A stretch of DNA of 64,000 nucleotides from Pollenia angustigena (Eukaryota; Arthropoda; Insecta; Diptera; Polleniidae), in NCBI GenBank assembly GCA_930367215.1, contig OV884056.1:319206709-319270708 (forward strand). Direction: 5' to 3'. Positions 54,340-64,000 of the stretch are shown here, piece after piece (within the stretch, counting starts at the first letter, position 1; every line of letters begins with the position of its first letter). The notes beneath the pieces are model-generated. The model was not told the origin of the DNA, ran no database searches, and worked only from the letters and a program-made list of their open reading frames with translations. A program made the position numbers and the translations under genes.

Positions 54340-54550
54340 CAGGGTTTTAACCAGATATTTAGTGCGAAAATGCTTGTTTTCTACGTCATTTCCATATAGG
54401 TACCCAGGTACTTTTGAGCACATTATAAAATCACTTTTTGAATCGATTTTACGATGTCCGTCCAACTGGCCGGTTGCCCATGTAAACTTTGTGCGCAAAG
54501 TACCTGACAAAATTTTTAAAATTTGGTACAAGAACCACGCCTTTTGAAAA
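54340..54550 (+). repeat. Dispersed repeat of the GCGCAAAGTAC group
   Basis: GATGTCCGTCCAACTGGCCG then AACTTTGTGCGCAAAGTACC relates this block to 4918-5110 and 7640-7950. Overlapping open frames on both strands are by-products. Confidence 0.55.
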
Positions 54551-55129
54551 AGGTGAGAATCGGTCCATAATTTCACATACAAGCTTTTTCCCGGAATAAT
54601 AGATTGTTTGTGTCTGTAAATCATTTTATTACAAGGGCATTTCAATTAAATGTTTACCAAACTTATCTTATTGCAATCTTAATTATCTTACAAAATTTTA
54701 TTGGAATCGGTCCAGATTTCCCATACAAAAAGCACTCCTGAAAAATGATTTCTTATAAGTGGTGGCATTGCTATAAAATTTGGCAAGGAGGAGTTTTGTA
54801 ATACCTCCCACCAGACGTACCAGTAAAAAATTTGTACTGGTAGGTCTAGAATTGACAATTGGTCCTATATAAACTCCCTTTCTAAAATCGCTTTAAGATG
54901 AACAACTAGATGTAGATATCTAGATAATATTCGGCATTAGGAACTCTTATATTAATATAAACACCATAACCCAATTTTGTTTTGCCGGCTCCACGATTGC
55001 TCATGGATCTCAAATATGGCACACCCTCTAAAAAATGTTTGTTAAATGGTATGGAATCATATGGTCAGACATGACCACCAACACTTGCTTACTTGTTATT
55101 AAGAATTTGGTTAAATACAAAAACTTTAA

Positions 55130-56047
55130 TTCACAATTCTTAACTAGCATTTACACATGCCACTGCCAGTTCGAAAAACTCAATACACTCACACTTTTTT
55201 ACTAATACACTCACATTTTTCGCAATGGCAGCTCCAGTGGCAGCAAAAATTGCATGCGAGTGGAAATTTGGCACTTGCATGCCACTAAATGTCAAAACGA
55301 TAAGCAATGTTACCCTGTTAAAAATTTAATTCACATTTGCTGGAATGTTGTCAAATTGTTATTGAAATTTTAACTTAATAAAGAATTATTATGAATATTT
55401 TTTAAAAGCGCGCATAAATAAAAGCAAGTTTGTTAATAATAGAGCATTAATATCGTTAAAATAATGCTAATATAAATAAATGAAAAAATTTCCCAAAAAT
55501 GATAAACTCGGTAACTCTGTTTTGTTTTCTGGTACTTTTTTTTTAATTTGAGAAGTAACCCTGCGGCCACACGTTCAAGTTGTTCTTGATAGTCTTTTAC
55601 ATATACTGCTTGTCAAAATTTACATACATTGAAAGCTGTGACGTAGGCTGCACTCAATTTGTAAGCAATTTACTTCCAAGATGGCAACAACAACAGAGAC
55701 AAACTTGTACTCAGCTGTTATATTGAAAGTAAATTGCCAAACAAATGGAAAGGTGAAATTGAAAGCCATCTCGTGGTCAATTTAAAAAGTGTGAGTGTGT
55801 CAGTAAAAAACTGAGAGTGTATTGCAATTGAAAGGAATTAAAAGGCAAAACTTGATCGTGTGGCCACCAAGTAAACAAATTTGCTCAAGTTGACGCTTCT
55901 ACGACATTTTGAAAATGAACTCGCAGTGGCATGTGTAATCACAAAAGTTAATGGCATGAGATTCGACTATTTCGAACAAATTTTCTTTGATAATATGTAT
56001 ACAACAGTGGCATGCCACTACTTGCATGTGTAAAGGCAGGGTTAAGT
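55130..56047. mobile_element. Possible larger element with nested insertion
   Basis: TTAACTAGCATTTACACATG (55139) pairs loosely with the reverse of the right end, TTAACCCTGCCTTTACACAT (56025-56044). GTGGCATGCCACT and GCCACTGCCAG palindromic motifs recur at both ends. It encloses the element at 55561-55868. Boundaries are uncertain. Confidence 0.45.
55561..55868. mobile_element. hAT-like element with near-perfect 8-bp TSD
   Basis: Ends CTGCGGCCACACGTTCAAGT and, reversed, GGTGGCCACACGATCAAGTT are inverted repeats with a few mismatches. AAGTAACC (55553-55560) and AAGTAAAC (55869-55876) form an 8-bp duplication with one mismatch. The interior carries AAGCAATTTACTT and AAGTAAATTGCC in inverted form. 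No coding sequence. Confidence 0.7.
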
Positions 56048-56165
56048 TACCAAGCCAAATATCTGACGAAAAAAACGTGACCAACAATCAAACTAAAATA
56101 TATTTTTCTTTAATTACAATATTTATTTTGACTATAATACCACATCTTACACAAAACAGTATATA

Positions 56166-56284
56166 CCCTGCAAATAAAATAGACCAGGTTTTTTCCATAC
56201 GTTTGGGTTAGTTTTGGACTAGTCCTGGTCCCTTGTGGACTACTCTATATACGCGTGTTTGGACTGGTCCTATTATTTGCAGGG
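56166..56284 (+). mobile_element. Third GGACTRGTCC MITE, internally deleted
   Basis: Begins CCCTGCAAATAAAATAGACC and ends GGTCCTATTATTTGCAGGG. It retains GGACTAGTCCTGGTCCC and ACGCGTGTTTGGACTGGTCC of the copy at 17597-17970 but only 119 bp in total. Confidence 0.85.
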
Positions 56285-57354
56285 TTGCTATGCCTAGCAG
56301 TATAATAAGTTTTATTATGTGATATTAGGACAATGTTAAATCTCACTAACTGTTAACAATAGTAGTGGTCATGCTTATTTGGTCAAATATTTAATAAGTT
56401 TGACCGTAGCTTTAGTCCTTTTCCAAAATTTCTAACGGTTACTGTTAACTGGGAACTAATGACACATTCTTTACTTATGCAATGAAGCGTTACATACATA
56501 GGTTTACTTTTAATGTAATTTTTCATTGAATTCGTGTCAAAATCCATTGGATATGTGAAGAAAATTCTTTGAGTGTAGCTCGTCCAGAATTTTTAACTGT
56601 TATTTCAAAAGTTCTAACTGTTAATAATCAATACATTTTTATTTCTTGGAAAATTCCATCTGTTTTTATTAGTTCAAAGTCCCTTTGACAACACAACAAG
56701 TGTCACTTTAAGTGTCATTAAGTACGATTATTTCCGTTTAACGCAGTTTTTTTTAAAGGTTCTGAAATAAACTATTTACGAAGTAATTAAAAGAAGCAAT
56801 TTATTACTCATTGTACTTATTTTATAGAAGGTTTTTGGAAAATTTTTATATTTACAATTTTCTCAAGAATGAAAAATCGAAAAGTAACTGTTGAAAAGAA
56901 AGAAAACAAATCCTACGGAGATTGTGTTGCCGGTAAAAGTGTTGTATATAAAATTAATTATTTAAGTATATGAGTTCGAATACAAAAAGTATTTGTGTTA
57001 AGACAACACAAATATTTACCTTAAAAAAAATAAAAATAAAAAAAATATTTGACATTTCACACGAATGTTTCTGATGCATTTACTCCTGCCTCAAAACTGA
57101 GGATGAAGATGAAAATGATGATCATAAGATGGTAATGTAGAAAAAAATCTTTTAAAAAAAAATTAACAATCGAACAAGAAGAGAGTTTGTTTTTGTGTAA
57201 AGTACATATTCGTACACTAACAACAATCTTTTAGGATACATGTTGCAATATCAACATCTATAGAAAAAATAAGTTATGTGTGTATGTTTGTTTGTAGGAG
57301 GTAAAATCCGTTACTTCTCATCCGATTTCAAAAACGTTGGTTTTAATATTTATG
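56285..57354. other. AT-rich non-coding stretch
   Basis: No gene supported; several poly-A runs and unremarkable short frames. Confidence 0.5.
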
Positions 57355-57536
57355 GGTCGAATACGGATAGCAACTGAAGTGGCGTATCCAGCAGCGAAAT
57401 CAGGCAACGCCGCACATGTTAAAATATACAATAAAAAAATAAATAAATAAATAAAAATTTTGTATATTTTAACGTGAGCGGCGTTGCCTGATATCGTTGC
57501 TGGCAACTCAACTTTGGGTTGCCATCCGTAATCGAC
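57355..57536. mobile_element. 182-bp foldback element
   Basis: Arms pair from GTCGAATACGGATAGCAAC (57356) through ATCAGGCAACGCCGC and GTTAAAATATACAA to the matching reverse segment ending near 57536, roughly 75 bp per arm with mismatches. The loop holds an AAAT microsatellite. No target duplication found. Confidence 0.78.
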
Positions 57537-57694
57537 TTATAAGATTAGTCCTTAACGATGTGATTAGTATTTAAGTTGTGTCTCTATGTTACTTCTAGAA
57601 ACTTCGGGCACATATATGCTATATAAATGTATAATGGATGAGGGATGGGTTAAGATCAAGCGGGCGTGGCACCTCCCATACAAATAGAATATAC

Positions 57695-58424
57695 ATATCG
57701 TCACCTAAAATGCAAAAGGCCGTAACTAATCAAAAATTCAAATTTGACTTTTTGATTGATTATGACGTAGTTAACCGAAACACATCTACACAGAAAATCT
57801 TACATGTATACGTCCAAAAATAACGACTTTATTTCCGAAAAACAAAAGGCCGTAACTGCAACGTTAACAATTTCATAAACCAAAAAGCCGTAACTACAGT
57901 TTTCCAAAAAAAAAAAACAAGAAAAAAATCAAAACAAAGTTGACTTTGATTCTCTTTCACTTTCACCACTTTAATTTAATTTTATTTTATTTTCTCGAAT
58001 TAAATTTATAAATTAAATAAATATTTTTAATAGTTATGAGGAATTTTGTGTTTTGTTTTAAAATACTTACAATAAATAGATACAAAAAGACATCACTTGC
58101 CTAAAAACGTTTTTAGTTACGTCCTTAAAGCACTATTTTCTTATCTTAACCATTTGTTTTATTTTATGCACAATTTTATTCTTGTAGTTACGGCTTTTTG
58201 GTTTCAGAAAAATAGAGTATAAAAGGCCGTAACTAACATTTCTCAAAAAGTACTTTTTTTCCATTAATCTCTTTTTTAGAAACAAATCCGTCTTTGTTTT
58301 CTAAGCTTGAATCTAAAATTTGGATATTAAGTTTTAAGTAGTCTTTAATTTATAACGTTTATTCCTTCTCCTGTAAAAAACCATAAAGTGCAGTTACGGC
58401 CTTTTGCATTTTAGGTGACGATAT
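57695..58424. mobile_element. 730-bp element with perfect 33-bp ends and iterated GGCCGTAACT motif
   Basis: The left end ATATCGTCACCTAAAATGCA continues AAAGGCCGTAACT; its exact reverse complement is at 58392-58424. Seven sites share a GGCCGTAACT-type motif: forward at 57718, 57848, 57886 and 58225, reverse at 58115 (diverged), 58186 and 58392. TA at 57696-57697 and 58422-58423 may be the target. No transposase was seen. The iterated sites would suit binding by a trans-acting transposase, which is inference. Confidence 0.85.
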
Positions 58425-59089
58425 ATTTCTGTATATCGGCATTTCTGTCAAAATGTCCACCGTGATCGAAAATTTAAAAGTTATTAAAAGCTGATTATTT
58501 TACGATATTGTTATAGAGAAATGTTTGGATTTTACTTATTTTATAAATTTACCCATAAATTTGTTCACTTGTTCCAAAAAAATTTTCTTACATGTTCTGT
58601 TATCTAAGGAAGAGTTCAAAGAGAAATATGTTATTCGGATTAACGGTAAATTTTTATTTTGTTTTAATTATTATTCAGTTAAATTATTATGGAATTATCA
58701 TGTATCGACCCAGACTTAGAAAAAATAAAATACAGAAGATTTTGGAATCAAACCAAAGACATTTTAATGTTACATTGCTACGTAAAATTCTCAAAGTAGT
58801 TTGACTACAAAATTGTGCCAGGTTTCGTTGAATTACGCCTTTTCATACATGGCCACAAAAACTACTTCTATTTTTTTCACGTTCGAACCAGTACTTCTTT
58901 TGCATTTATCTTTGTCCTAGAATCGCGGCCTCCATAAACTTTAACAAAGATAATAGTGCTTTCTTAGTGCTATAATTTAAGGGTTAAGAGAACGTAAAAA
59001 TATTTGTTGTTTAAAATGTTATTGCATTTTTGATGCGTACGAGTGTCACGTTCAACACTTTGGATTTACCCATATCTGGAAAAGGGCAA
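58425..59089. other. AT-rich non-coding stretch
   Basis: No supported gene; two overlapping frames at 58525-58804 are Lys/Phe/Tyr-rich. Confidence 0.45.
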
Positions 59090-59450
59090 CAGCCTAAGTT
59101 TTCAAATTAAGAAGAATTTGATTATCAAAACCTAAAATACGAGAAAATGAGGGCGGGATTGGAGAAGTGGGCGTGGCACAAAATAAAGTTCTTTTTATCT
59201 AAAGAACTGTTAGAGAAAAAATGTCGAATTTTGGTACAAAGAGCTTGGTTATCAATAAACAACATCTGCCAAAAAGTGGACTGGATTGGGTAAGTGGGCG
59301 TGGTTCCTCTCCTATAAAAACAATAAAGTTTTCTATATACATATCTGGAAAACGATTGCAGTAAAAGTTTTTAAATTTGGAACGAATTATTTGGTTTTCT
59401 ATACAAAAAATCTGTCAAAAAGTGGCCAGGATAAGATTTCAGTATTATCT
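59090..59450 (+). repeat. GTGGGCGTGG-type repeats
   Basis: GGGCGGGATTGGAGAAGTGG and two GTGGGCGTGG occurrences about 120 bp apart. The first segment matches the reverse of 38822-38850, linking it to the composite repeat at 37733-39290. Confidence 0.6.
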
Positions 59451-59969
59451 GGTGAACACTAAAAGTACACACAGAAAACAAATTGGTTGGAATACGGTTG
59501 CAGTAATAAAATATTGATCAGGAAATATAATTTATTATTGCAACTATTCAAAATGTGTAACTCTAACTGATTTTTAATACTAATGATTATTAAAGCGTAA
59601 TTCTAACTGAAATATGAATCCCTCAATTCTTTTATTAGTTATGATAACAAATTTTATTTAAAACTAAAACTTAGTAGGAATAGTGTCAATCACAACCAAA
59701 TTTATTGAGTTGCAATACTGAATATTGGTTATTACAATTAATAATTTGCTTTTGTCAATAAATTGTATAATATAATTGCTTATTCATTTATTGCAGCTAT
59801 TTATTGATTGTTAGTATGGTTTCAATTCGTGTACAACAAATGAAAATATAATTATTTGGTATTCACAACCAAAAAAAGCTATATGTCCCAATTGTTTATT
59901 GTGAGTACTAAACTAATTATAAGCTGAATTTTCTGTCAAAAGTAAAAAACAAATTATGTATTTAATAAT

Positions 59970-60372
59970 ATAAGTTTGATCAACATCGTAATTATGGGCT
60001 AACTCTCCAGCACGATCTATAGACTCCAATAGATCACATGTCCCGTCAAAGTCTATATTCCACCTTCTGATCTTATCCATCAAATCGATTTTGGACTCGG
60101 CGGCTATAGATGCTATCGAGGGGTGAGTTATCTTATTACTCCTCTACCGGTGATTTTACCACTACATTCAGCTCCGGGGTCACTAGGAATTTTGGCGAGG
60201 ATAGGCCACCTATTGCTTCCTGCTTCATTTGGATTTCTTAAAGACGCTGTGTTTCAAGCTCGTCATGTTCACCACTTATGAATATAGCCGAATGCTTTCT
60301 CAATTCCTCAACACTGCCCGCTTGGTCTAATTGGAACTCTTTTAGGTGCGATAAGAATTCTTTCCGTTTAAG
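59970..60372 (-). pseudogene. LTR-retrotransposon gag relic
   Basis: Reverse-strand readings include KRKEFLSHLKEFQLDQAGSV then EELRKHSAIFISGEHDE, and further on EAIGGLSSPKFLVTPELNVV and KIDLMDKIRRWNIDFDGTCD, LLESIDRAGELAHNYDV. The (D)K-RRWN--F-G--D-LE-I----ELA pattern is that of Ty3/gypsy-type gag proteins from insects. Several stops and a frameshift separate the segments, and no protease or RT follows. The region is clearly less AT-rich than its surroundings. Confidence 0.78.
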
Positions 60373-60459
60373 GTAGTAGGTCCACGATGTTCTTAACATT
60401 GTCTGGTTGGTCGGATAAATAATTTATGTATGTATGTATTTTATAACACTAAATAATCA

Positions 60460-60569
60460 CCCTTTTCGTGGTTGGCGAGTTTAAAATACGCTTGCGCCTT
60501 TTTGGTAATAGATTTAAAGAAGCAAGTTCACGTTCTATTTTATCTATTTAAACCAAACACGATAAGGGG
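60460..60569. mobile_element. Degenerate copy of the 36887-37020 foldback MITE
   Basis: CCCTTTTCGTGGTTGGCGAG, TTTTGGTAATAGATTTAAAG, AAGTTCACGTTCT and the end AAACCAAACACGATAAGGG match in order. Part of the right arm is deleted. Confidence 0.75.
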
Positions 60570-60983
60570 GAATAAATAAACCGTACATAAATAATATATA
60601 AACACACAAAAAATTGAGGTTATTGGAATTATTTTGATTTTTTTATTTATGAATCGGAAAAATGTTTAATGCAACCGGGAAAAAGATATTAGTGAAGTCA
60701 ATCAAATCTTTTGGTATGAACACCAATTATGTGTTAATTTAGTTGCATCTATCATATATTCGGGTATAAGCATATTTTTGTTTTCTAAAAACAATACTAA
60801 CAACCAACAATATCTGTGGTTATAAAAGATAGTGTACTAAAATTCAAATGTTGCTATCAAAAATATTATGCAAAGAAACGAAATTTTCAGTAATTGTAAC
60901 TGAATTGTGTGATAGTACATGCAACCGACGAAATTCGATTGGCGCCAAATTCGGTTGTGATCATGAATCTGTTTTCTCTGTGT

Positions 60984-63565
60984 ATCTAAATTTAGTACAA
61001 ATTCCTTCGTAAACAATCTGTTTTACAAAAATTTTACTAATTTTACTTCAACGGGGTTAGCGAAGCGCACCGGGTTTATAGAGGAGTTCTTGAAACAGTA
61101 AAGACAACACTGACAATCTAAAGAATGAAGTAAATGAAAACAAACTATAAAAATTATGATGAAATTCTTGGAAATGCATTAAACCCAACTTAGCTAAAGA
61201 TTGAGCAGGAAAACACAACGAGCTGAGTTGAGTTGAGCTGAAAAGAGCAACAAATCACTGAACTTTGCCGCTTCTTTTTCCTAAACATTTGGTATAAAAG
61301 AGGATTTTCTGACTTTTAATTTGCTTTCGGCCTTAATATTTGAAATTGAAATATTTTTTTTTTTTTTTTAACTGAAAAGTGGAAAATACATTGACACAGG
61401 TTATTTTTCCAAAACGACTTTGGAAAAAATTTTATATCATTTTCGTGTCTGGTTTCTTATTGAAGATCCCTTTTCGAATTGAAATTGGAGGTTATGATGA
61501 GAAGGAACAACAACTAGACAAAACAAGAGCAACAACAAGTGTCTACTGATTAAGGAATTTAAATTTTTTTTTGTACATTATTTACTTGTTGTCGGCCGTG
61601 AGGTGGACACTTGCTGTGATAAAAATTTATAATGACAAAAACCAATTTTAAATTTTCTAAAAACTACAACAGACAACAGTTTGCTCTGATTTCGGGTTTA
61701 TTACAGTGTTTTTAGAGTATTTATTTTTTTTATTTTATCGTTATTGTTGTTGTTGTTTAACATTAATGTTTTTAATATCGAACCTTTTCCATTCGATACG
61801 ATAATTGACAGCGGTTTTAAATGCTTGAAGTCGACAATAATGGCACCATTTAAAATGTATTTTATGGCCTGCGATTGCTTTTAGACATTCAAATTTCCCT
61901 TCGTTCTCTCTTCAACTCGTTGGAGATCTTACGAAGCCCGTGAACCTCAGATTGTTTTATTGCCTTAATTCCTGTAATGAGAGCGAACGCGAGAGTTGGT
62001 CAAAAGGATTTTATTTTTTTGTTTTGGTTTACACATGTGAATTGTGTTAATGTGATAACAACTGACATTTTATCATGCTCTTTTTGGAATTATTTAATGT
62101 TTTTTTTTCTCCAGTCGGCGACTTTGCTTCCCTTTTCCAACTAGAGATGGATGAGGCGGGTATTTTTTTGTTTTGTTTAATATGCAAACCTTTTAGTTTT
62201 AATGTCTTGTAATAATTAGAGGAATACAGGTTTGTGGGGTTTAATTGCTGCCGAAGCTGTCGTCCAAAATGTGATGTTTTGCTGTTGCTGTGTATGATCA
62301 TAATTTTGACGATTAACATTAACATCAACATCAGCAACACTTAGTAACATGCTAAAGTCCATTAAAATATCATTAACTTGACTTCTCAATTACTTTGTAT
62401 GCATTTTTTTCTTCAACTGCAACATTTTAACTTTAAACGCCAAACACGCAATTCATTCACAAATTTGCCAAATCTAAATTATTATGTAAGCCAAAGAGGT
62501 AGAGGAGGTTCTTCTTTAACTAAGGTATTTATTTCAATTCAATCTTGGTCAAAAACCACACACACACACAAACACACTCATATTAGCATCGTTATTTTCA
62601 TCACAGAAATATCCTTCAACACAAAATTCATCAGATCATGAAACCAGTAAAAAAGGAAGAAGAAAAAAGAGTAAATCAAACTAATGTTGACTTAAAATAT
62701 GGTTATTTAACCACAAATATTGGTTTGGCCAAAGAAACCTTTTGAAAGCACCGAAATTCTTGTCATTTCAAGTTTAACTTCGTATCGAAAAATTTCCAAA
62801 TGAAGAAAAAAGTCTCACGTTTGTAATCTGCCTTCTCACTGACTTTTTGTCATTTGTCACCTCATTGTATGTGGTTAACGAAAAATAAAAAAGGAATAAA
62901 GACAGAGTGTATGTAAATTTAACGACTTGAAAATTCTCATTAAAACCTGAGATGAGCAAAAAATTAAAAAAAAAACGTTTAAAAAATCTTCAAAAGTTAT
63001 CAACAAACCACACCCATCTATGAATTTTAGTACTTATTTTTCTGGTTTCAAAGTCATGGTCGAAAAAAGATCTTTAGTTTTAATCGTGGTTCGTGAACAA
63101 CAAATTTCATTCATTAAAAGGATCCTCTTTCAATGTATGTTGGTGCATTTGGATTTAAGAAAAATATGCATGAGAATATTTAGCGAAAACAAAGTCTCTT
63201 TGGTTTAAACGAGAATTTTCTGTTGAAAATTACTTTTTTTCTCTCTTCGAACAGGATTTCTTAACATTTGAGTCGAAATTATTGCAGTACGAGTTTGATA
63301 GTTAGAAAAAAAAAAATTTCCTAATATAAAAAAAAGAAAAAACATAAAAAACCTATTTGGGTCCAAAACCAATTTCGGCTCTGAATAGATATCCAGATAT
63401 ATATTTGGCACACATGAAAAAAGTTGAATTTTTCTAAAATAAAGGGTGCTTGAGAAATATTTGTGCTGTATGGGATATTTAGTTTTTGAGTTACTCAACG
63501 AAAAAAAAGTCAATTTCGAAAAATTTGCGTTTACTTGGTTTTAGAATAAAGGGATGATGTGTAGC
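60984..63565. other. AT-rich non-coding stretch
   Basis: No gene supported. Microsatellites (CACACACACACAAACACAC near 62559, GTTGTTGTTG near 61745) and T tracts are present. Short frames at 62041-62340 (-) and 63205-63513 (-) are unrecognised. Confidence 0.5.
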
Positions 63566-63866
63566 CTGTGGCAAAGAACAGGCGAAACACTAATCCGTAT
63601 TGAAATTGCAAGAAGGAAATGGAGCTGGGATGGCCATATCTTGAAAACACCAGATGATGATATATCGAAGACAGCACTGACTGGAATCCTCAAGGCTGCA
63701 GGAGAAGAGGTAGACCCGCTAACACCTGGAGAAGGCAACTAAAATCCGAGATAAGCTAAACAGGAAAATCCCAGTCTGAAATAAGACTAATGGCACAGGA
63801 CAGATCCGAATGAAAGGATTTCGTTACGGCCCTCTGTTCCATCTTGGAACCATCGGAATCAAATGT
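63566..63866 (+). pseudogene. RTE-like LINE ORF C-terminal relic
   Basis: The reading LWQRTGETLIRIEIARRKWS, WDGHILKTPDDDISKTAL, then after a 1-bp frameshift (about 63676-63681) WNPQGCRRRGRPANTWRRQL. It continues in another frame with LMAQDRSE, stop (expected W), KDFVTALCSILEPSESN. This W-RTGQ-PI---I--RKW-W-GH-LR...WNPQG-R-RGRP--TWRR...AQDR--W tail is characteristic of RTE-like endonuclease-reverse transcriptases (recalled pattern). Same type as 24636-25225. Confidence 0.85.
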
Positions 63867-64000
63867 AGTTTTTTCAAGAATTCCTGCTACAAACTGTTCA
63901 GCAGAAAAATTTGAAAAGGGTAAAAAATTACCCATTCATAAAAATATAAATGAACTAAATGTTTCAAGCATTTGTTTTTTTTTTCTGAATGTTTAATTTA

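Larger units (their letters stand above)
59468..60983. mobile_element. Possible 1.5-kb element with CACACAGAAAAC ends
   Basis: The left end TACACACAGAAAACAAATT and the reverse of the right end TACACAGAGAAAACAGATT resemble each other and the ends at 11999 and 14508. It contains a gag relic and a degenerate MITE, which may be later insertions. No target duplication is clear. Confidence 0.5.

Noticed and set aside
55300..55520. Another hAT element bounded by GTTACCCTG and GGTAACTCTG
   Set aside because: Both segments are in the same orientation (right-end like), and no left terminus or 8-bp duplication could be matched.

Overview
This window looks like intergenic or intronic DNA from a higher fly, probably a calyptrate such as a blowfly or house-fly relative. 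The evidence is strong AT bias, abundant poly-A/T and short microsatellites, no dense open reading frames, and dispersed repeats typical of such genomes (for example an arm reading TTCGGCTGTGCCGAA and a GGGTATAAAAA end). I found no intact host protein-coding gene, rRNA or functional tRNA. The species assignment rests on repeat style only.

Almost everything that can be identified is transposable-element debris, much of it nested. From 2.2 to 9.1 kb there is a foldback element, a tRNA-derived SINE with a 13-bp target duplication, and a LINE reverse-transcriptase relic cut by two different hAT-type elements, each with a perfect 8-bp target duplication; the second still encodes a hAT dimerisation domain. 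From 12 to 19.3 kb there is a GC-rich tandem array interrupted by a TA-flanked MITE, several foldback MITEs, a repeat with ~240-bp internal units, and an RT relic. From 21 to 26 kb there is another GGACTRGTCC-type MITE, a long reverse-strand RTE-like RT relic, a forward Jockey-like relic and an unidentified coding-like stretch. From 28 to 37 kb there is an inverted pair of ~0.4-0.6-kb repeats, a repeat family with three copies that supplies an empty site for a MITE, a tRNA-like SINE head and further MITEs.

From 37 to 46 kb there is a composite dispersed repeat, a PIF/Harbinger-like MITE, a 693-bp hAT element with a perfect 8-bp duplication, and a broken Tc1/mariner transposase of the DD41D spacing whose second catalytic Asp is now Asn. 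From 47 to 58.5 kb there are more foldbacks, a pogo-like 1.86-kb element nested in a MITE with 26-27-bp terminal repeats, a hAT-like element, and a 730-bp element with perfect 33-bp ends and seven scattered copies of a GGCCGTAACT-type motif. From 59.4 to 61 kb a 1.5-kb terminal-inverted-repeat region contains a gag relic. Near the right edge is the C-terminal part of an RTE-like ORF.

The insertion order can be read in several places because target duplications and paralogous empty sites are both visible. No cooperating gene system was found; the remaining sequence is AT-rich with no supported gene.
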